Source: an uncultured Bacteroides sp.
GTDB taxonomy: Bacteria; Bacteroidota; Bacteroidia; Bacteroidales; Bacteroidaceae
Assembly: GCA_947176775.1 (NCBI GenBank)
Contig: CAMWRY010000005.1
Span: forward strand, 1 to 33,804
Direction: 5' to 3'
DNA: 33,804 nucleotides
The notes beneath the pieces are model-generated. The model was not told the DNA's origin. It searched no databases and saw only the letters and a program-made list of their open reading frames with translations. This document shows positions 8,589-17,918 of this stretch, piece by piece. Positions within the stretch are counted from its first letter, which is position 1. Each line of letters starts with the position of its first letter. The translations under genes and the position numbers were made by a program.

Positions 8589-9114
8589 TCTTAATTAGCC
8601 CGAATACGGAATAGTTAATCATATCCATATAATTGGCATCAATGCCTTCCGACACCAAAGTAGCTCCCGAAAGCATTTCAATCTGCTTGGTCCGATAAAT
8701 CTTCATCAATATCAAGTCGGTGTACGAACTGACGCGCATGCTGCGCCAAGCCTCATCGTAATCGTGGTTCTTGGCAAGCATCAGTTCCAAAGAGGTCTTG
8801 GCATATTTGTCGTACAGCACCAACGCCTCTTCAGGGGTAATATCAGCAGACTCGGCATAGCCCAATTCCAGCTGTATCAGCCCGACAATACCATAGTTGA
8901 TAATAGCAATGAATTCTGAACGGATGCCTTCGTCTACCAAAGTCACACCTTTTGTTTCAATGCTTCGGATGCGGTTGGCTTTGATGAATATTTGGTCTGT
9001 CACGGAAGACGGGCGAAGGATGCGCCACGCCGGACCGTAATCGTGAAGTTTCTTGGAGAACAGGTCACGGCAAACTGCTATGACATGTTCGAACTGTTGC
9101 TTGGTATCTTTCAT
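8572..9114 (-). CDS. DUF1599 protein (Nmad1-like), internally duplicated
   Basis: 180 residues from the ATG at 9114, chosen over an upstream in-frame start because the frame before it looks like promoter sequence. The protein is a tandem duplication: each half contains HDY-x2-AWR, then RxSSxTDxI, then a helix, then EGI and INY-x3-GLI. The first copy is at about residues 20-85 and the second at about 110-180. I remember the family as DUF1599, related to nucleotide-modification-associated domains; a biochemical role has not been established to my knowledge. It is the first gene of the run to tpiA, with a promoter directly upstream. Confidence 0.8.
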   Translation of the reverse strand: MKDTKQQFEHVIAVCRDLFSKKLHDYGPAWRILRPSSVTDQIFIKANRIRSIETKGVTLVDEGIRSEFIAIINYGIVGLIQLELGYAESADITPEEALVLYDKYAKTSLELMLAKNHDYDEAWRSMRVSSYTDLILMKIYRTKQIEMLSGATLVSEGIDANYMDMINYSVFGLIKIDFGD

Positions 9115-9137
9115 TTCCTTATCTTCGCATTTCGCCA

Positions 9138-9169
9138 CAAAGATAGGAATAATTAAAGAAAAAGAAAAA
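9138..9169 (-). promoter_or_regulatory. Promoter of the DUF1599-DoxX-tpiA run
   Basis: On the minus strand a perfect -7 element TATCTTTG lies at 9138-9145, with a weak -33 element (TTTC) near 9164-9167. The predicted leader is only about 17 nt. The -33 region lies in the T-tract of the terminator of the upstream M23 gene. Confidence 0.6.
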
Positions 9170-9201
9170 GAGGGCACTCTAAAATCTATTAAAGTACCCT
9201 C
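9160..9201 (-). terminator. Intrinsic terminator of the M23 peptidase gene
   Basis: On the minus strand GAGGGTACT (9193-9201) and AGTGCCCTC (9170-9178) pair with one G-T position, followed by TTTTTCTTTTTCTTT. It starts 23 bp after the stop codon. Confidence 0.75.
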
Positions 9202-9223
9202 TTCTATAGAGATTGTTTACGTT

Positions 9224-10096
9224 TTATGAGCAACGCAACACTTGTCCCGGTCTCAGGATAGTCTTACGCGTAATTCTGTTCAACTGGCAAAGTTTGTCTA
9301 TGGAAACTCCTTGGCGAGCTGCAATCCGTCCCAAGGTATCGCCTTGTTTGACTTTATAGAACAACCCTTCGCCCGATGCTACGCTATTGGACGTACCCGA
9401 AGCGCCTTTGGGTTTATGATAAGTATAAGAATCGGCCACAATATCCTGTTTCTCAAAGTCGAACATCAATGCAGGATTAATAGGAATACCCAAGAAACGG
9501 GTTTCGAAATGGAGATGCGAACCGGTAGAACGTCCGGTATTGCCACCCAAGGCAATGGGGTCACCGGCCTTTACCAGCTGGTTTTCTTCGACCAGCCATT
9601 TGGAAAGATGGCCATACACGGTTTCCAGCCCGTTGTCGTGACGCATGACGATATACATGCCATATCCGCGGCGGCGTCCTTGGTTCTTCACGATACGGAT
9701 TTTCCCGTCGAAAGCTGCACGAATCGTATCACCTACGTACACTTTGATGTCCAACCCATTGTGCACTCTTCGCCTACGGGGACGGTAACCGAACACATCG
9801 GTGATACGGGTATTAGTGGTAGGCATACAGAAGTTTGTCAAATCAAAAGTATAACTTTCCGGTATTACAGCATTGCTGTATGCCTGTACACGCTCGTTAT
9901 CCCAAGTGGGATACAAGTCCAAGCCCGGATACAAAGATTGCTCTGCACGTATCTGTTTCTGCAAAGCCAGTGAATCTACGCTTTTAAGTTTTCTGTCGAT
10001 GGGGGCTTGACGGGCAATCAGGTCTTGCGAGAAAGCGTTCAGACCAACCATTGCCGTGGCAGCCAATAAAGCGGTTTTTATCCAATTAAAATTCAT
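9224..10096 (-). CDS. M23 (LytM) peptidoglycan endopeptidase with C-terminal LysM domain
   Basis: 290 residues from the ATG at 10096, where a signal peptide begins (MNFNWIKTALLAATAMVGL, cleavage near AFSQ). The M23 domain (about residues 105-215) has the zinc ligands in HNGLDI (His and Asp) and in SHLHFET (His), so the metal site appears complete. A LysM peptidoglycan-binding module occupies the last 45 residues (YKVKQGDTLGRIA ... LRPGQVL). Such enzymes cut peptide cross-links in the periplasm during growth or division, or activate amidases. It is monocistronic, with a terminator at 9160-9201 and a likely promoter at 10198-10205. Confidence 0.93.
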   Translation of the reverse strand: MNFNWIKTALLAATAMVGLNAFSQDLIARQAPIDRKLKSVDSLALQKQIRAEQSLYPGLDLYPTWDNERVQAYSNAVIPESYTFDLTNFCMPTTNTRITDVFGYRPRRRRVHNGLDIKVYVGDTIRAAFDGKIRIVKNQGRRRGYGMYIVMRHDNGLETVYGHLSKWLVEENQLVKAGDPIALGGNTGRSTGSHLHFETRFLGIPINPALMFDFEKQDIVADSYTYHKPKGASGTSNSVASGEGLFYKVKQGDTLGRIAARQGVSIDKLCQLNRITRKTILRPGQVLRCS

Positions 10097-10197
10097 TTGT
10101 CTCGTTATTCGTATTCTGATATTCGTAACAAGCGTCCCAGCCAATCAAACACGACTCTTTCTACACGAATATCTTGATTAGGGTTCAAAAATTCTCT

Positions 10198-10205
10198 CAA
10201 AGGTA
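10198..10205 (-). promoter_or_regulatory. Possible -7 element of the M23 peptidase promoter
   Basis: TACCTTTG on the minus strand matches TAnnTTTG. The -33 region about 20 bp upstream reads CTTG rather than TTTG, so this is tentative. The leader would be about 95 nt. Confidence 0.45.
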
Positions 10206-10367
10206 ACATTTCTATCTGAGACACAAGGCTATCCGTTAACTATTTTTGTGAAGAAAGGCCAGAAACATAATTCAGAAAAACGCCTTAACCCATTATATAT
10301 ATGCAAGTTACCAACAAACATGTTTTACAACATAAAACCGAACAAAAAGGAAGGTATAACCGTTTTT

Positions 10368-12464
10368 TCAACTAATGGCAGCCCAATTAACATTCGTTTT
10401 TCTTAAGGTTTTCAACTGTCGCCACAACACCTCATTCTCGGGCAACACGGCATTCGGGTCGGCATCTACCACTGCCTGGGCAACTTCGCGGACGTACTGC
10501 AACAGTTGTCCGTCACGGGCTATATCGGCAATCTTCAGGTCGAAGGCAATACCGCTCTGCTGCGTACCTTCCAAATCACCGGGGCCGCGCAATTTCAGAT
10601 CGGCTTCCGCTATTTCAAAACCGTCATTGGTGCGTACCATAATCTCTAAGCGCTTTCGGGTATCTTCCGCCAGTTTATAACCGGTAACCAGGATGCAGTA
10701 GGACTGGTCGGCTCCGCGCCCTACACGTCCTCGAAGCTGGTGAAGTTGCGACAGTCCGAAGCGCTCGGCGTTCTCAATCACCATCACCGAGGCATTCGGC
10801 ACATTCACACCGACTTCAATCACGGTGGTAGCCACCATAATCTGGGCTTCACCGGAGGCAAACAGCTGCATCTGTGCATCCTTCTCGGCCGGCTTCATCT
10901 TGCCATGTACCTTGCAGACCTTACAATCGGGAAACTCTTCGCAAATATGGAGATAGCCCTCCTCCAGATTCTTCAAGTCTATCTTTTCGCTTTCCTTAAT
11001 CAACGGATAGACTATGTAGACCTGACGTCCTTCGGCAATCTGCCTGCGTACAGACTGGTACAGGCTCATCCTGCGGCTGTCGTACTGATGGAGCGTGACA
11101 ATCGGTTTACGTCCGGGGGGCAGTTCATCGATAACGGATACATCCAAATCGCCGTAAAGCGTCATGGCCAGTGTACGGGGAATGGGGGTTGCCGTCATCA
11201 CCAGCACATGAGGCGGCTGCACATTCTTTGTCCACAACCGTGCCCGTTGGGCCACACCGAAGCGATGTTGCTCGTCGATCACCACCAGGCCAAGCGAAGC
11301 GAAGTTCACCGTGTCCTCGATGACAGCATGTGTGCCGATTAAGATATGTACGTCACCCGTTAGCAAACCTGCCAGGATGGCTGCGCGCTTCTTCCCTTTG
11401 ACGGAACCGGTCAGCAGCTCCACGCGGATGTCCATTCCATACAGCAACTCGCAGACGGTTTCGTAATGCTGGTTGGCTAGAATCTCGGTAGGTGCCATCA
11501 TACATGCCTGAAAGCCATTGTCGAGTGCCATCAGCATACTCATCAGCGCGACAAGCGTCTTTCCGCTTCCCACATCTCCTTGCAGCAGTCGGTTCATCTG
11601 TTTTCCCGACCCTACATCCTTACGTATCTCTTTCAGGACACGCTTCTGTGCATTAGTCAGTTGAAAAGGAAGATTACGAGAGTAGAAGGTATTGAACACT
11701 TCCCCCACCTTCTCGAAGACATAACCGCGATATTTCCGCTGACGGTCTCGGGCATACCTCAGAATATTGAGTTGCACATAAAAGAGTTCTTCAAACTTCA
11801 GCCGATACTGCGCTTTGCGCAACAAGTCCGGATGGGTAGGAAAGTGAATATTGACCAAGGCTTCTGTCAGCGGCATCAAGTGATGTTCGGCAAGGATAGC
11901 AGCGGAAAGGGTCTCGGGCAACGGCTCACGCAGCTGCTGTATCACAGTGGTCATCATCTTCTCAATGACATGCGAATTGAGAAAACTCCGTTTCATCTTG
12001 TCCGTCGTATTGTAATAGGGGCGTAACCCCATGGACGACAATTTCAAGTCCGCAGCAGCGTCTATGTCCGGATGGGCTATGTTTATCCGGCCATTGTAAA
12101 AGGTAGGTTTCCCGAAGACGATGTATTCCTGGCGCACCTTATAAGCCGACTTCTGATAGTTGACGCCCCGAAACCAAACCAAATCCGCAATCCCTGTTCC
12201 ATCCGAGAAGTGGGCTATCAGCCTGCGCCCACTTCCCTCGCCCACCTCCTCGAAGCTCAGAATTTCACCTTTCAGCTGAATGTAGGGCATCGTCCCGTCA
12301 ATCTCCCGAATGGAATAGATTCGGCTGCGGTCTACATATTTATAGGGGAAATAATACAAAAGGTCGTGCAAAGAATAGATGCCCAACTCCTTGTTGAGCA
12401 CCGATGCACGCTGCGGCCCGACGCCCGACAAATATTTTATGTCACGCGTGTTTAAATCGAACAT
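10368..12464 (-). CDS. recG: ATP-dependent DNA helicase RecG
   Basis: 698 residues, the usual RecG length. It remodels stalled forks and branch-migrates Holliday junctions. In order: an N-terminal wedge/OB domain ([11 protein letters not shown], then RLIAHFSDG), the helicase core with Walker A GDVGSGKT near residue 297, the DExH box DEQHRFG near residue 396, TATPIPRT, and the C-terminal QLRGRVGRG motif, then the RecG-specific tail with [16 protein letters not shown]. It is the last gene of the pdxJ-exbB-exbD-tonB-DJ-1-ispD-recG operon; its ATG overlaps the end of ispD by 13 bp. Confidence 0.98.
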   Translation of the reverse strand: MFDLNTRDIKYLSGVGPQRASVLNKELGIYSLHDLLYYFPYKYVDRSRIYSIREIDGTMPYIQLKGEILSFEEVGEGSGRRLIAHFSDGTGIADLVWFRGVNYQKSAYKVRQEYIVFGKPTFYNGRINIAHPDIDAAADLKLSSMGLRPYYNTTDKMKRSFLNSHVIEKMMTTVIQQLREPLPETLSAAILAEHHLMPLTEALVNIHFPTHPDLLRKAQYRLKFEELFYVQLNILRYARDRQRKYRGYVFEKVGEVFNTFYSRNLPFQLTNAQKRVLKEIRKDVGSGKQMNRLLQGDVGSGKTLVALMSMLMALDNGFQACMMAPTEILANQHYETVCELLYGMDIRVELLTGSVKGKKRAAILAGLLTGDVHILIGTHAVIEDTVNFASLGLVVIDEQHRFGVAQRARLWTKNVQPPHVLVMTATPIPRTLAMTLYGDLDVSVIDELPPGRKPIVTLHQYDSRRMSLYQSVRRQIAEGRQVYIVYPLIKESEKIDLKNLEEGYLHICEEFPDCKVCKVHGKMKPAEKDAQMQLFASGEAQIMVATTVIEVGVNVPNASVMVIENAERFGLSQLHQLRGRVGRGADQSYCILVTGYKLAEDTRKRLEIMVRTNDGFEIAEADLKLRGPGDLEGTQQSGIAFDLKIADIARDGQLLQYVREVAQAVVDADPNAVLPENEVLWRQLKTLRKTNVNWAAIS

Positions 12465-13123
12465 GAATCCGTAAGAGCAGTGGCTATTTTCAAATCAAAA
12501 GGGGTGGTTATCTTGATGTTTTCCCGGTTTCCCGGTGTCAGATAGACAGATGTACCCAATGCCTCTACCACAGAAGCATCATCAGTGAAATGGGAAGTAT
12601 AAGGTTGATTGTATGCTGCCTTCAACAGTTCCGCATCAAAGACCTGAGGGGTCTGCACCAACCGGTAGTCGTCTCTGCTGACGGTCACACTGCCTTCTCC
12701 TTCCATACGCCGAACGGTCTCTACCACACTGATAACCGGAATCACTGCCTTTTTCTCGGCCGCCAGTTCATAGCAACGTGCAATCACTTCACGAGACACA
12801 AACGGACGTACCCCGTCATGTACCCCGACCAAGGCAGGTGTCTCTACTAGCGCCAGACCGTTCTTCACAGAGTGAAACCGTGTTTCTCCTCCATCAGCAA
12901 TGGAATGCGGCAATGAGAAGCGATGCTCCCGACACAGTTGCCGCCAGTACTCCTGCTGGCTGTGGGGAAGCACCAAAATGAGTTGTATCTCGGAATCATA
13001 GGCATAGAAGGCTTCCAAAGTGTGCATCAAGACCGGCTTCCCTCCTATCGGAAGAAACTGTTTGGGAAGTTCGGTCCCCATACGTAACCCCTTACCACCG
13101 GCTACAATCAGAGCATACTTCAT
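12452..13123 (-). CDS. ispD: 2-C-methyl-D-erythritol 4-phosphate cytidylyltransferase
   Basis: 223 residues from the ATG at 13123; the frame runs further upstream, but family proteins begin at [10 protein letters not shown]. It joins CTP and methylerythritol phosphate in the MEP isoprenoid pathway. The nucleotide-binding loop GGKGLRMG, the [13 protein letters not shown] stretch, VHDGVRPFV and TPQVFD are all present. It overlaps recG by 13 bp and starts 17 bp after the DJ-1-like gene, so it belongs to the same operon. Confidence 0.96.
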   Translation of the reverse strand: MKYALIVAGGKGLRMGTELPKQFLPIGGKPVLMHTLEAFYAYDSEIQLILVLPHSQQEYWRQLCREHRFSLPHSIADGGETRFHSVKNGLALVETPALVGVHDGVRPFVSREVIARCYELAAEKKAVIPVISVVETVRRMEGEGSVTVSRDDYRLVQTPQVFDAELLKAAYNQPYTSHFTDDASVVEALGTSVYLTPGNRENIKITTPFDLKIATALTDSCSI

Positions 13124-13140
13124 AGACAGTGTACGAATAC

Positions 13141-13689
13141 TTAAAGAATACACATAGCCTCTTTCAACTCCAGCACTTTCTCTTTGCCCTTCAGCAGTTC
13201 CACTACGGCAAAGGCAAATTCCATAGCAGCGCCGGGGCCTTTTCCGGTGATGATGTTGCCGTCTCTCTCTACCAGAGCGCCCGTACATTCAGCACCCTCC
13301 AAGTAGGATTCAAATCCGGGATAACAGGTGGCTTTTCTACCCTTCAGCACACCAAGCTTGCCCAATACCATGGGGGCGGCACAGATGGCGGCAATCGGCT
13401 TCTGCTCCTGGGCAAAGTGCTGTATCAATTTGCGCAACTCCACACACGTTTCCAGCGTAGCCGCACCAGGCATGCCTCCCGGCAACAATATAAGGTCTGC
13501 ATCGAAGAAGTCGCAGTTCACCACATTCTTGTCGCACAACACGGAAACGCCGTGTGCACCCTTCACGATTTCGTCAGGGGTCACCGTCACCATTTCCACG
13601 TTCACTCCTGCGCGTCTCATGACATCTACGGCGGTAAACGCTTCTATCTCTTCAAATCCGTCGGCAAAAAAGACATAAACTGTACCCAT
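13141..13689 (-). CDS. DJ-1/PfpI family protein (YajL-like)
   Basis: 182 residues. The DJ-1 fold is clear: the N-terminal [12 protein letters not shown] carries the glutamate (Glu16) that pairs with the reactive cysteine, and the nucleophile elbow AAICAAP places that cysteine at residue 103. LLPGGMPG and [12 protein letters not shown] are family motifs. Members act as oxidative-stress chaperones or are reported to repair glyoxal-damaged groups; which applies here cannot be told from sequence. It lies 15 bp after the tonB-like gene and 17 bp before ispD. Confidence 0.92.
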   Translation of the reverse strand: MGTVYVFFADGFEEIEAFTAVDVMRRAGVNVEMVTVTPDEIVKGAHGVSVLCDKNVVNCDFFDADLILLPGGMPGAATLETCVELRKLIQHFAQEQKPIAAICAAPMVLGKLGVLKGRKATCYPGFESYLEGAECTGALVERDGNIITGKGPGAAMEFAFAVVELLKGKEKVLELKEAMCIL

Positions 13690-13704
13690 AATTGTTCCTC
13701 CTCT

Positions 13705-14535
13705 TTATTTTAGTTTGAAATAATATGTTATCGTTCCCGTCTGATTGTTCAATCCGCTCACCGCATTGAAACGGGCTTTCTTGGCAGCATCCTCCGCTGC
13801 TTTCCGCAATGCCGGGTTTACGGTATTGGTCTGGCGGTTGATGCTGGTCGCTATCACATATCCGGCCGGATTCACCGTAATGGTAACTACCACCCTGCCC
13901 TCGTCCTGCACATTGTACACCGGCCGTGGCAATCCGCCTTCGCCCAAGGAGCGTCCGCCCAGATTGAACGAACCGTAGCCGCCCGTTCTCGAAGTAGCTC
14001 CGGTAGGTGCATTGCCGGTAGGGCTTCCTTGGATGCCTTCGCCTTTCGTGTCGCCTTTGCTACCCATCTGGGCACCTTTACCAAAAGCGCCTGCCACCCG
14101 TTTACGGGCTGCCTCTTCGGCCTCCTTGCGCTCTTGCTCGGCCTTGGCTGCTGCCAATTTGCGAGCCTCTTCCGCTTTTTCGGCTTCAGTCTTTTCAGGC
14201 TTCTTCACCTCTGTCACCTCTTTCTTTTTCTTGGGTTCGGCTTTGGGCTTTATGGCAACCGTCTCTTCGGCTTCCTGGGTAATGATTTCCTGCTCTACGG
14301 CTTCCTGCACCTGGGGAGCAGGCTCTTCCGGAATGACGTCCACCTTCACCAACGAAGGGTCGGCAGCCCCCAGCGCATCAGGAACCTCTCCCAACATGAC
14401 GGGTACTCCTCCCTCTTCCGAAGGCTCGGGCAGTGCCAGTCCCAGCAGTAACAGAAGGGCAATCACGGCTATGTGCACCACAAGTGCACCTGCCATACCT
14501 ATATATTTTCCTCTCTTCTTCTGATTCACCATCAT
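13705..14535 (-). CDS. TonB/TolA-like energy transducer
   Basis: 276 residues. There is one membrane helix at about residues 14-36 with a histidine in it (GALVVHIAVIALLLLL), then an acidic stretch, a Lys/Glu/Ala-rich helical spacer (about 90-145), a Gly-rich linker, and a C-terminal domain with RVVVTITVNPAGYVIA typical of the TonB/TolA fold. It spans the periplasm and transmits force from the ExbB-ExbD motor to outer membrane partners. Its ATG overlaps the exbD stop codon by 4 bp (ATGA). The long charged spacer is reminiscent of TolA, so a Tol-type role in envelope constriction cannot be excluded, but no tolB or pal lies nearby. Confidence 0.85.
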   Translation of the reverse strand: MMVNQKKRGKYIGMAGALVVHIAVIALLLLLGLALPEPSEEGGVPVMLGEVPDALGAADPSLVKVDVIPEEPAPQVQEAVEQEIITQEAEETVAIKPKAEPKKKKEVTEVKKPEKTEAEKAEEARKLAAAKAEQERKEAEEAARKRVAGAFGKGAQMGSKGDTKGEGIQGSPTGNAPTGATSRTGGYGSFNLGGRSLGEGGLPRPVYNVQDEGRVVVTITVNPAGYVIATSINRQTNTVNPALRKAAEDAAKKARFNAVSGLNNQTGTITYYFKLK

Positions 14536-14945
14536 TTACTTTCCGGTGGGCGCGTGGCCAGCACCATCTTGAACTTATTCTCGTTTGCAATGTTCAGCAC
14601 CTTCACTATTTCCCGGTAAGGCACTGTTTCGTCAGCATACAAAGCTATGTACATTTCAGGTTCCTTCTCTGCGCACGATTGCAGGAAAGGAGTCAGCTCA
14701 TCCAGCGTCAGCAACCGTTCCTTATCATTGCCGAAGGCGGCATAATAGTTCAGGTCCTTATCAATGACGACTCTGGTCAGGGGTTTGGCCGAAGTCTGCT
14801 GCTTTCCTTGCGGCAACAATACCTTGATGGCATTGGGTGACACCATGGTAGAGGTTATCATAAAGAATATCAGTAGCAGGAATATCAAGTCCGTCATGGA
14901 CGCCATGCTGAAGCTGGGCGATATTTTGGCTCTACGTTTTAGCAC
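14532..14945 (-). CDS. exbD: ExbD/TolR biopolymer transport protein
   Basis: 137 residues. A short basic N-terminus is followed by one membrane helix beginning SMASMTDLIFLLLIFFM; its aspartate is the conserved proton-carrying residue of ExbD/TolR. The periplasmic part (LLPQGKQ..., then VPYREIVKVLNIAN) fits the family. It works with ExbB as the proton-driven stator that powers the TonB-like protein. It lies 70 bp after exbB and overlaps the tonB-like gene by 4 bp. Confidence 0.93.
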   Translation of the reverse strand: MLKRRAKISPSFSMASMTDLIFLLLIFFMITSTMVSPNAIKVLLPQGKQQTSAKPLTRVVIDKDLNYYAAFGNDKERLLTLDELTPFLQSCAEKEPEMYIALYADETVPYREIVKVLNIANENKFKMVLATRPPESK

Positions 14946-15015
14946 GCTTGTTCAACTATTAAAGATTAACTATCAACTATTAAATATCCATTATTTATTA
15001 TGGCGAAATTAGCCG

Positions 15016-15732
15016 TCACTTGGCCGGTTCGTTCAGCAGGTCCATGAATGCCATAGTCTTGGCTTCCATTTTGTTGACCACACCGTCTATCAGCGTCACC
15101 AGATAGTTGTAGGCAAACATGGCTATGATACCCACTATCAGACCGCCTACAGTCGTAATCATAGCCTCATAGATACCCCCGGAAAGCAACGTTATGTCGA
15201 TATTGTTTCCGGCATTCGCCATCTGCCAGAAGGCACGTACCATACCCGTCACCGTACCAAGGAATCCCAGCATAGGTGCACCACCAGAGATGGTAGCCAT
15301 AATCGTCATCCCCTTCTCCAACTTAGCGACCTCAATATTCCCCACATTCTCGATGGCCGCCTGCACATCGTTCACCGGACGTCCCAAACGGCTGATACCT
15401 TTCTCAATCATACGGGCCGAGGGGGTATCCACACTGCGGCAATAAGCAATAGCAGCTTTCAGTTCGCCACCTAGGATATAGTCCTTTATCTTATCCATGA
15501 ACAAGGGATCCTCTTTTCCCGCTTTCCGGATTACGTAATTGCGTTCGAACAAGATGTAGAAACAGAGTACGGACATCAAACCCAAAACAAGCATAATCCA
15601 GCCGCCCTTAACGGCCATGCTCCATAAATTCATTTCGTCGGAAGCGTTTACTTGTGTCAGTACCGGATTGGCACCTGCAACAGTGTCGGTCAGTGCCGGG
15701 GCCACTTGGGCCAATAACAACATTACATTCAT
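15016..15732 (-). CDS. exbB: ExbB/TolQ/MotA-family proton channel protein
   Basis: 238 residues with three membrane helices, at about residues 38-60, 140-165 and 185-210. The signature GAPMLGFLGTVTGMVRAF lies at the start of the second helix. A hydrophobic N-terminal stretch ([18 protein letters not shown]) resembles a signal sequence, as in several Bacteroides ExbB proteins. It forms the pentameric channel around the ExbD dimer. Its ATG overlaps the pdxJ stop by one base (TGATG), which indicates tight co-translation. Confidence 0.93.
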   Translation of the reverse strand: MNVMLLLAQVAPALTDTVAGANPVLTQVNASDEMNLWSMAVKGGWIMLVLGLMSVLCFYILFERNYVIRKAGKEDPLFMDKIKDYILGGELKAAIAYCRSVDTPSARMIEKGISRLGRPVNDVQAAIENVGNIEVAKLEKGMTIMATISGGAPMLGFLGTVTGMVRAFWQMANAGNNIDITLLSGGIYEAMITTVGGLIVGIIAMFAYNYLVTLIDGVVNKMEAKTMAFMDLLNEPAK

Positions 15733-16445
15733 CAGCGAAGACAGTTTTTATATTCCCCGACCGTACGTTCCAATCCCAGATACAGCGCATCACTAATCAG
15801 CGCATGCCCAATGGAAACCTCGTCCAGCCACGGAATGTTTTGATAAAAATAGTTCAGATTCACCAGGCTCAGGTCATGTCCTGCATTCAGTCCCAATCCC
15901 AAACTGCGAGCCACCTTGGCCGCCTCGACAAAAGGTGCTACGGCCGCCTCCCGTCCTTTGGGATATGCCGTGGCATAGGGTTCCGTGTACAGTTCCACAC
16001 GGTCGGCACCAGCCTTGGCTGCATACTCTATCATCTCTGTATCGGTGGAGACAAATACGGAAGTGCGGATACCGGCATTGTTGAACTCATCCAGCACTTC
16101 ACTCAAGAAACCGAAATGCTTCTTCGTGTCCCAACCGGCATTTGAGGTCAACTGTTCAGGGCTGTCAGGCACCAGAGTGACCTGATGTGGCTTCACCTTC
16201 AGGACCAAATCCATAAAATCCGGTGCAGGGTAACCTTCGATATTGAATTCTGTCCGCAGCAGCGGCCGCAAGTCGAACACATCCTTGCGACGGATATGCC
16301 TCTCGTCAGGACGGGGATGTACCGTAATACCGTCGGCACCAAATCCTTCACAATCCAACGCCACCTTCACAACATTCGGAACATCTCCTCCACGAGCATT
16401 GCGCAGCGTTGCCACCTTGTTTATATTCACACTCAATTTTGTCAT
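15732..16445 (-). CDS. pdxJ: Pyridoxine 5'-phosphate synthase
   Basis: 237 residues. It condenses 1-deoxyxylulose 5-phosphate with 3-amino-2-oxopropyl phosphate in the DXP-dependent vitamin B6 pathway. Motifs visible: the N-terminal [13 protein letters not shown], the active-site HPRPDERHI (residues 43-51), [17 protein letters not shown] and the C-terminal EVSIGHALI phosphate site. It is the first gene of the seven-gene operon to recG and is divergent from nadK. The predicted leader is about 160 nt, long for this window. Confidence 0.97.
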   Translation of the reverse strand: MTKLSVNINKVATLRNARGGDVPNVVKVALDCEGFGADGITVHPRPDERHIRRKDVFDLRPLLRTEFNIEGYPAPDFMDLVLKVKPHQVTLVPDSPEQLTSNAGWDTKKHFGFLSEVLDEFNNAGIRTSVFVSTDTEMIEYAAKAGADRVELYTEPYATAYPKGREAAVAPFVEAAKVARSLGLGLNAGHDLSLVNLNYFYQNIPWLDEVSIGHALISDALYLGLERTVGEYKNCLR

Positions 16446-16611
16446 AATTCAGTCTATCTTGCACAATTCATATTACTTTCTCAGGAGTCAGAAAAAGAAA
16501 TCGCCCCACCGGAAATGTTCGGAAAACCAAAAGCGATATCACTACCAAGCCCAAGCAAGGCTCATGTAAGCATAACTCCTAAACATGAATTATCCGGTTC
16601 ATACTTTGGGG

Positions 16612-16619
16612 CAAAAGTA
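16612..16619 (-). promoter_or_regulatory. Likely -7 element of the pdxJ operon promoter
   Basis: TACTTTTG on the minus strand matches TAnnTTTG exactly. No good TTTG lies at the -33 distance. Transcription would begin near 16605, leaving a leader of about 160 nt with short complementary segments: ATCGC at 16500-16504 with GCGAT at 16533-16537, and AGGAGT at 16483-16488 with ACTCCT at 16575-16580. Confidence 0.5.
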
Positions 16620-16694
16620 CAAATAATAGTGATATATTGGCAGCATTCTAAGAAAAAAATAGCATCTTTGCACTCCAATCCAACAGAATTGATT

Positions 16695-17564
16695 ATGAAA
16701 TTTGCCATATTCGGAAATACTTACCAAGCCAAGAAATCCTCGCATGCGGCAACTCTCTTCCGATTGCTTGGACAACACAATGCACAGCTCTGCATCTGCC
16801 GGGAGTTCTATCACTTCCTGACTAATGACTTGCACCTGAACCTGCCGACGGCCGAACTGTTCGACGGAAATGACTTCTGTGCCGATATGGTTATCAGTAT
16901 CGGGGGAGACGGCACTTTCCTGAAAGCGGCCAGCCGCGTGGGGAAGAAAAACATCCCCATACTTGGCATCAATACCGGACGATTGGGCTTCCTGGCAGAC
17001 ATTTCGCCGGAAGAGATGGAAGACACATTCGATGAGATCTATAACAACCGCTATAAGGTGGAGGAGCGCAGTGTACTGCAACTGAGGTGTGACGACGAAC
17101 ACCTGATGCAATCACCCTATGCCCTCAACGAGATTGCCGTACTGAAGCGCGACAGTTCGTCCATGATCAGCATCCATGCCGCTATCAATGGCGCACCACT
17201 TACCACGTATCAGGCCGACGGCCTGATTGTTGCCACCCCTACCGGGTCTACGGCCTACTCACTCAGCGTAGGCGGTCCGGTCATCGTGCCCCATAGCAAG
17301 ACTATCGCCATCACGCCCGTAGCTCCGCACAGCCTCAACGTACGCCCCATTGTGATTTGCGATGACTGGGAAATTACACTGGAAGTGGAAAGCCGCAGCC
17401 ACAGTTTCCTGGTAGCCATCGACGGTCGCAGCGAGTCTTGCAAAGAGACCACCCGGCTACACATCTCACGCGCCGACTACAGCATCCAGGTGGTGAAGCG
17501 ATACAACCATGTCTTCTTCGACACGCTTCGCAACAAACTGATGTGGGGAGCGGACATCAGATAG
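16695..17564 (+). CDS. nadK: NAD kinase
   Basis: 289 residues from the ATG at 16695. The frame is open far upstream over the pdxJ promoter and coding strand, but the protein clearly begins MKFAIFGN. It phosphorylates NAD to NADP with ATP or polyphosphate. The catalytic GGDGT is at residues 70-74, followed by [20 protein letters not shown] and the nucleotide site [18 protein letters not shown] weak -7-like element, CATCTTTG at 16663-16670, would give a leader of about 20 nt. It is monocistronic and divergent from pdxJ. Confidence 0.96.
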   Translation: MKFAIFGNTYQAKKSSHAATLFRLLGQHNAQLCICREFYHFLTNDLHLNLPTAELFDGNDFCADMVISIGGDGTFLKAASRVGKKNIPILGINTGRLGFLADISPEEMEDTFDEIYNNRYKVEERSVLQLRCDDEHLMQSPYALNEIAVLKRDSSSMISIHAAINGAPLTTYQADGLIVATPTGSTAYSLSVGGPVIVPHSKTIAITPVAPHSLNVRPIVICDDWEITLEVESRSHSFLVAIDGRSESCKETTRLHISRADYSIQVVKRYNHVFFDTLRNKLMWGADIR

Positions 17565-17619
17565 CCGGACACCATTATGGAAGGATATACTATGAATCAA
17601 CTACTCACAATATGGAACG

Positions 17620-17918
17620 ATGGTTACAGATGACATTTTGCTCTTAAAGCTTATACAGGCCAAAGACGAACAAGCTTTCAAGTTCTTATTCGACACCTAT
17701 TTCGTGCCGCTCTGCCGATACGTTCATCTATATTTGGACAGTACGCAAGAGGGGGAAGAACTCGTGCTGGACATTCTTATGTATGTATGGGAACATAGTA
17801 GTCAAATCAATCTGACCTTATCATTAAAAGCTTATCTGTTTCAAGCAGCACGCAACCGCTGCCTGAACTTTCTGCGTGACAGGAAACAGACGTTTTCGCT
17901 CGACTTTGCAAGCGATGT
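17620..17918 (+). pseudogene. ECF sigma factor, N-terminal fragment
   Basis: The frame opens with about 95 residues of a FecI-like extracytoplasmic-function sigma factor: an early helix with AFKFLFDTYFVPLCRYVHLYL (region 2), LVLDILMYVWEH and KAYLFQAARNRCLNFLRDRK (end of region 2 to linker). Region 4, the -35-binding half, is missing. The frame instead runs into the antisense of a FecR fragment and gives nonsense residues to 18132. In Bacteroides such sigma factors pair with FecR to control SusCD-type glycan loci. The junction falls between about 17895 and 17920. Without region 4 it cannot work as a normal sigma factor. Confidence 0.82.

Noticed and set aside
16185-16694. An N-terminal extension of NAD kinase
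   Set aside because: The frame is open but runs antisense through pdxJ; family proteins start at MKFAIFGN, and a -7-like element lies just before that ATG.
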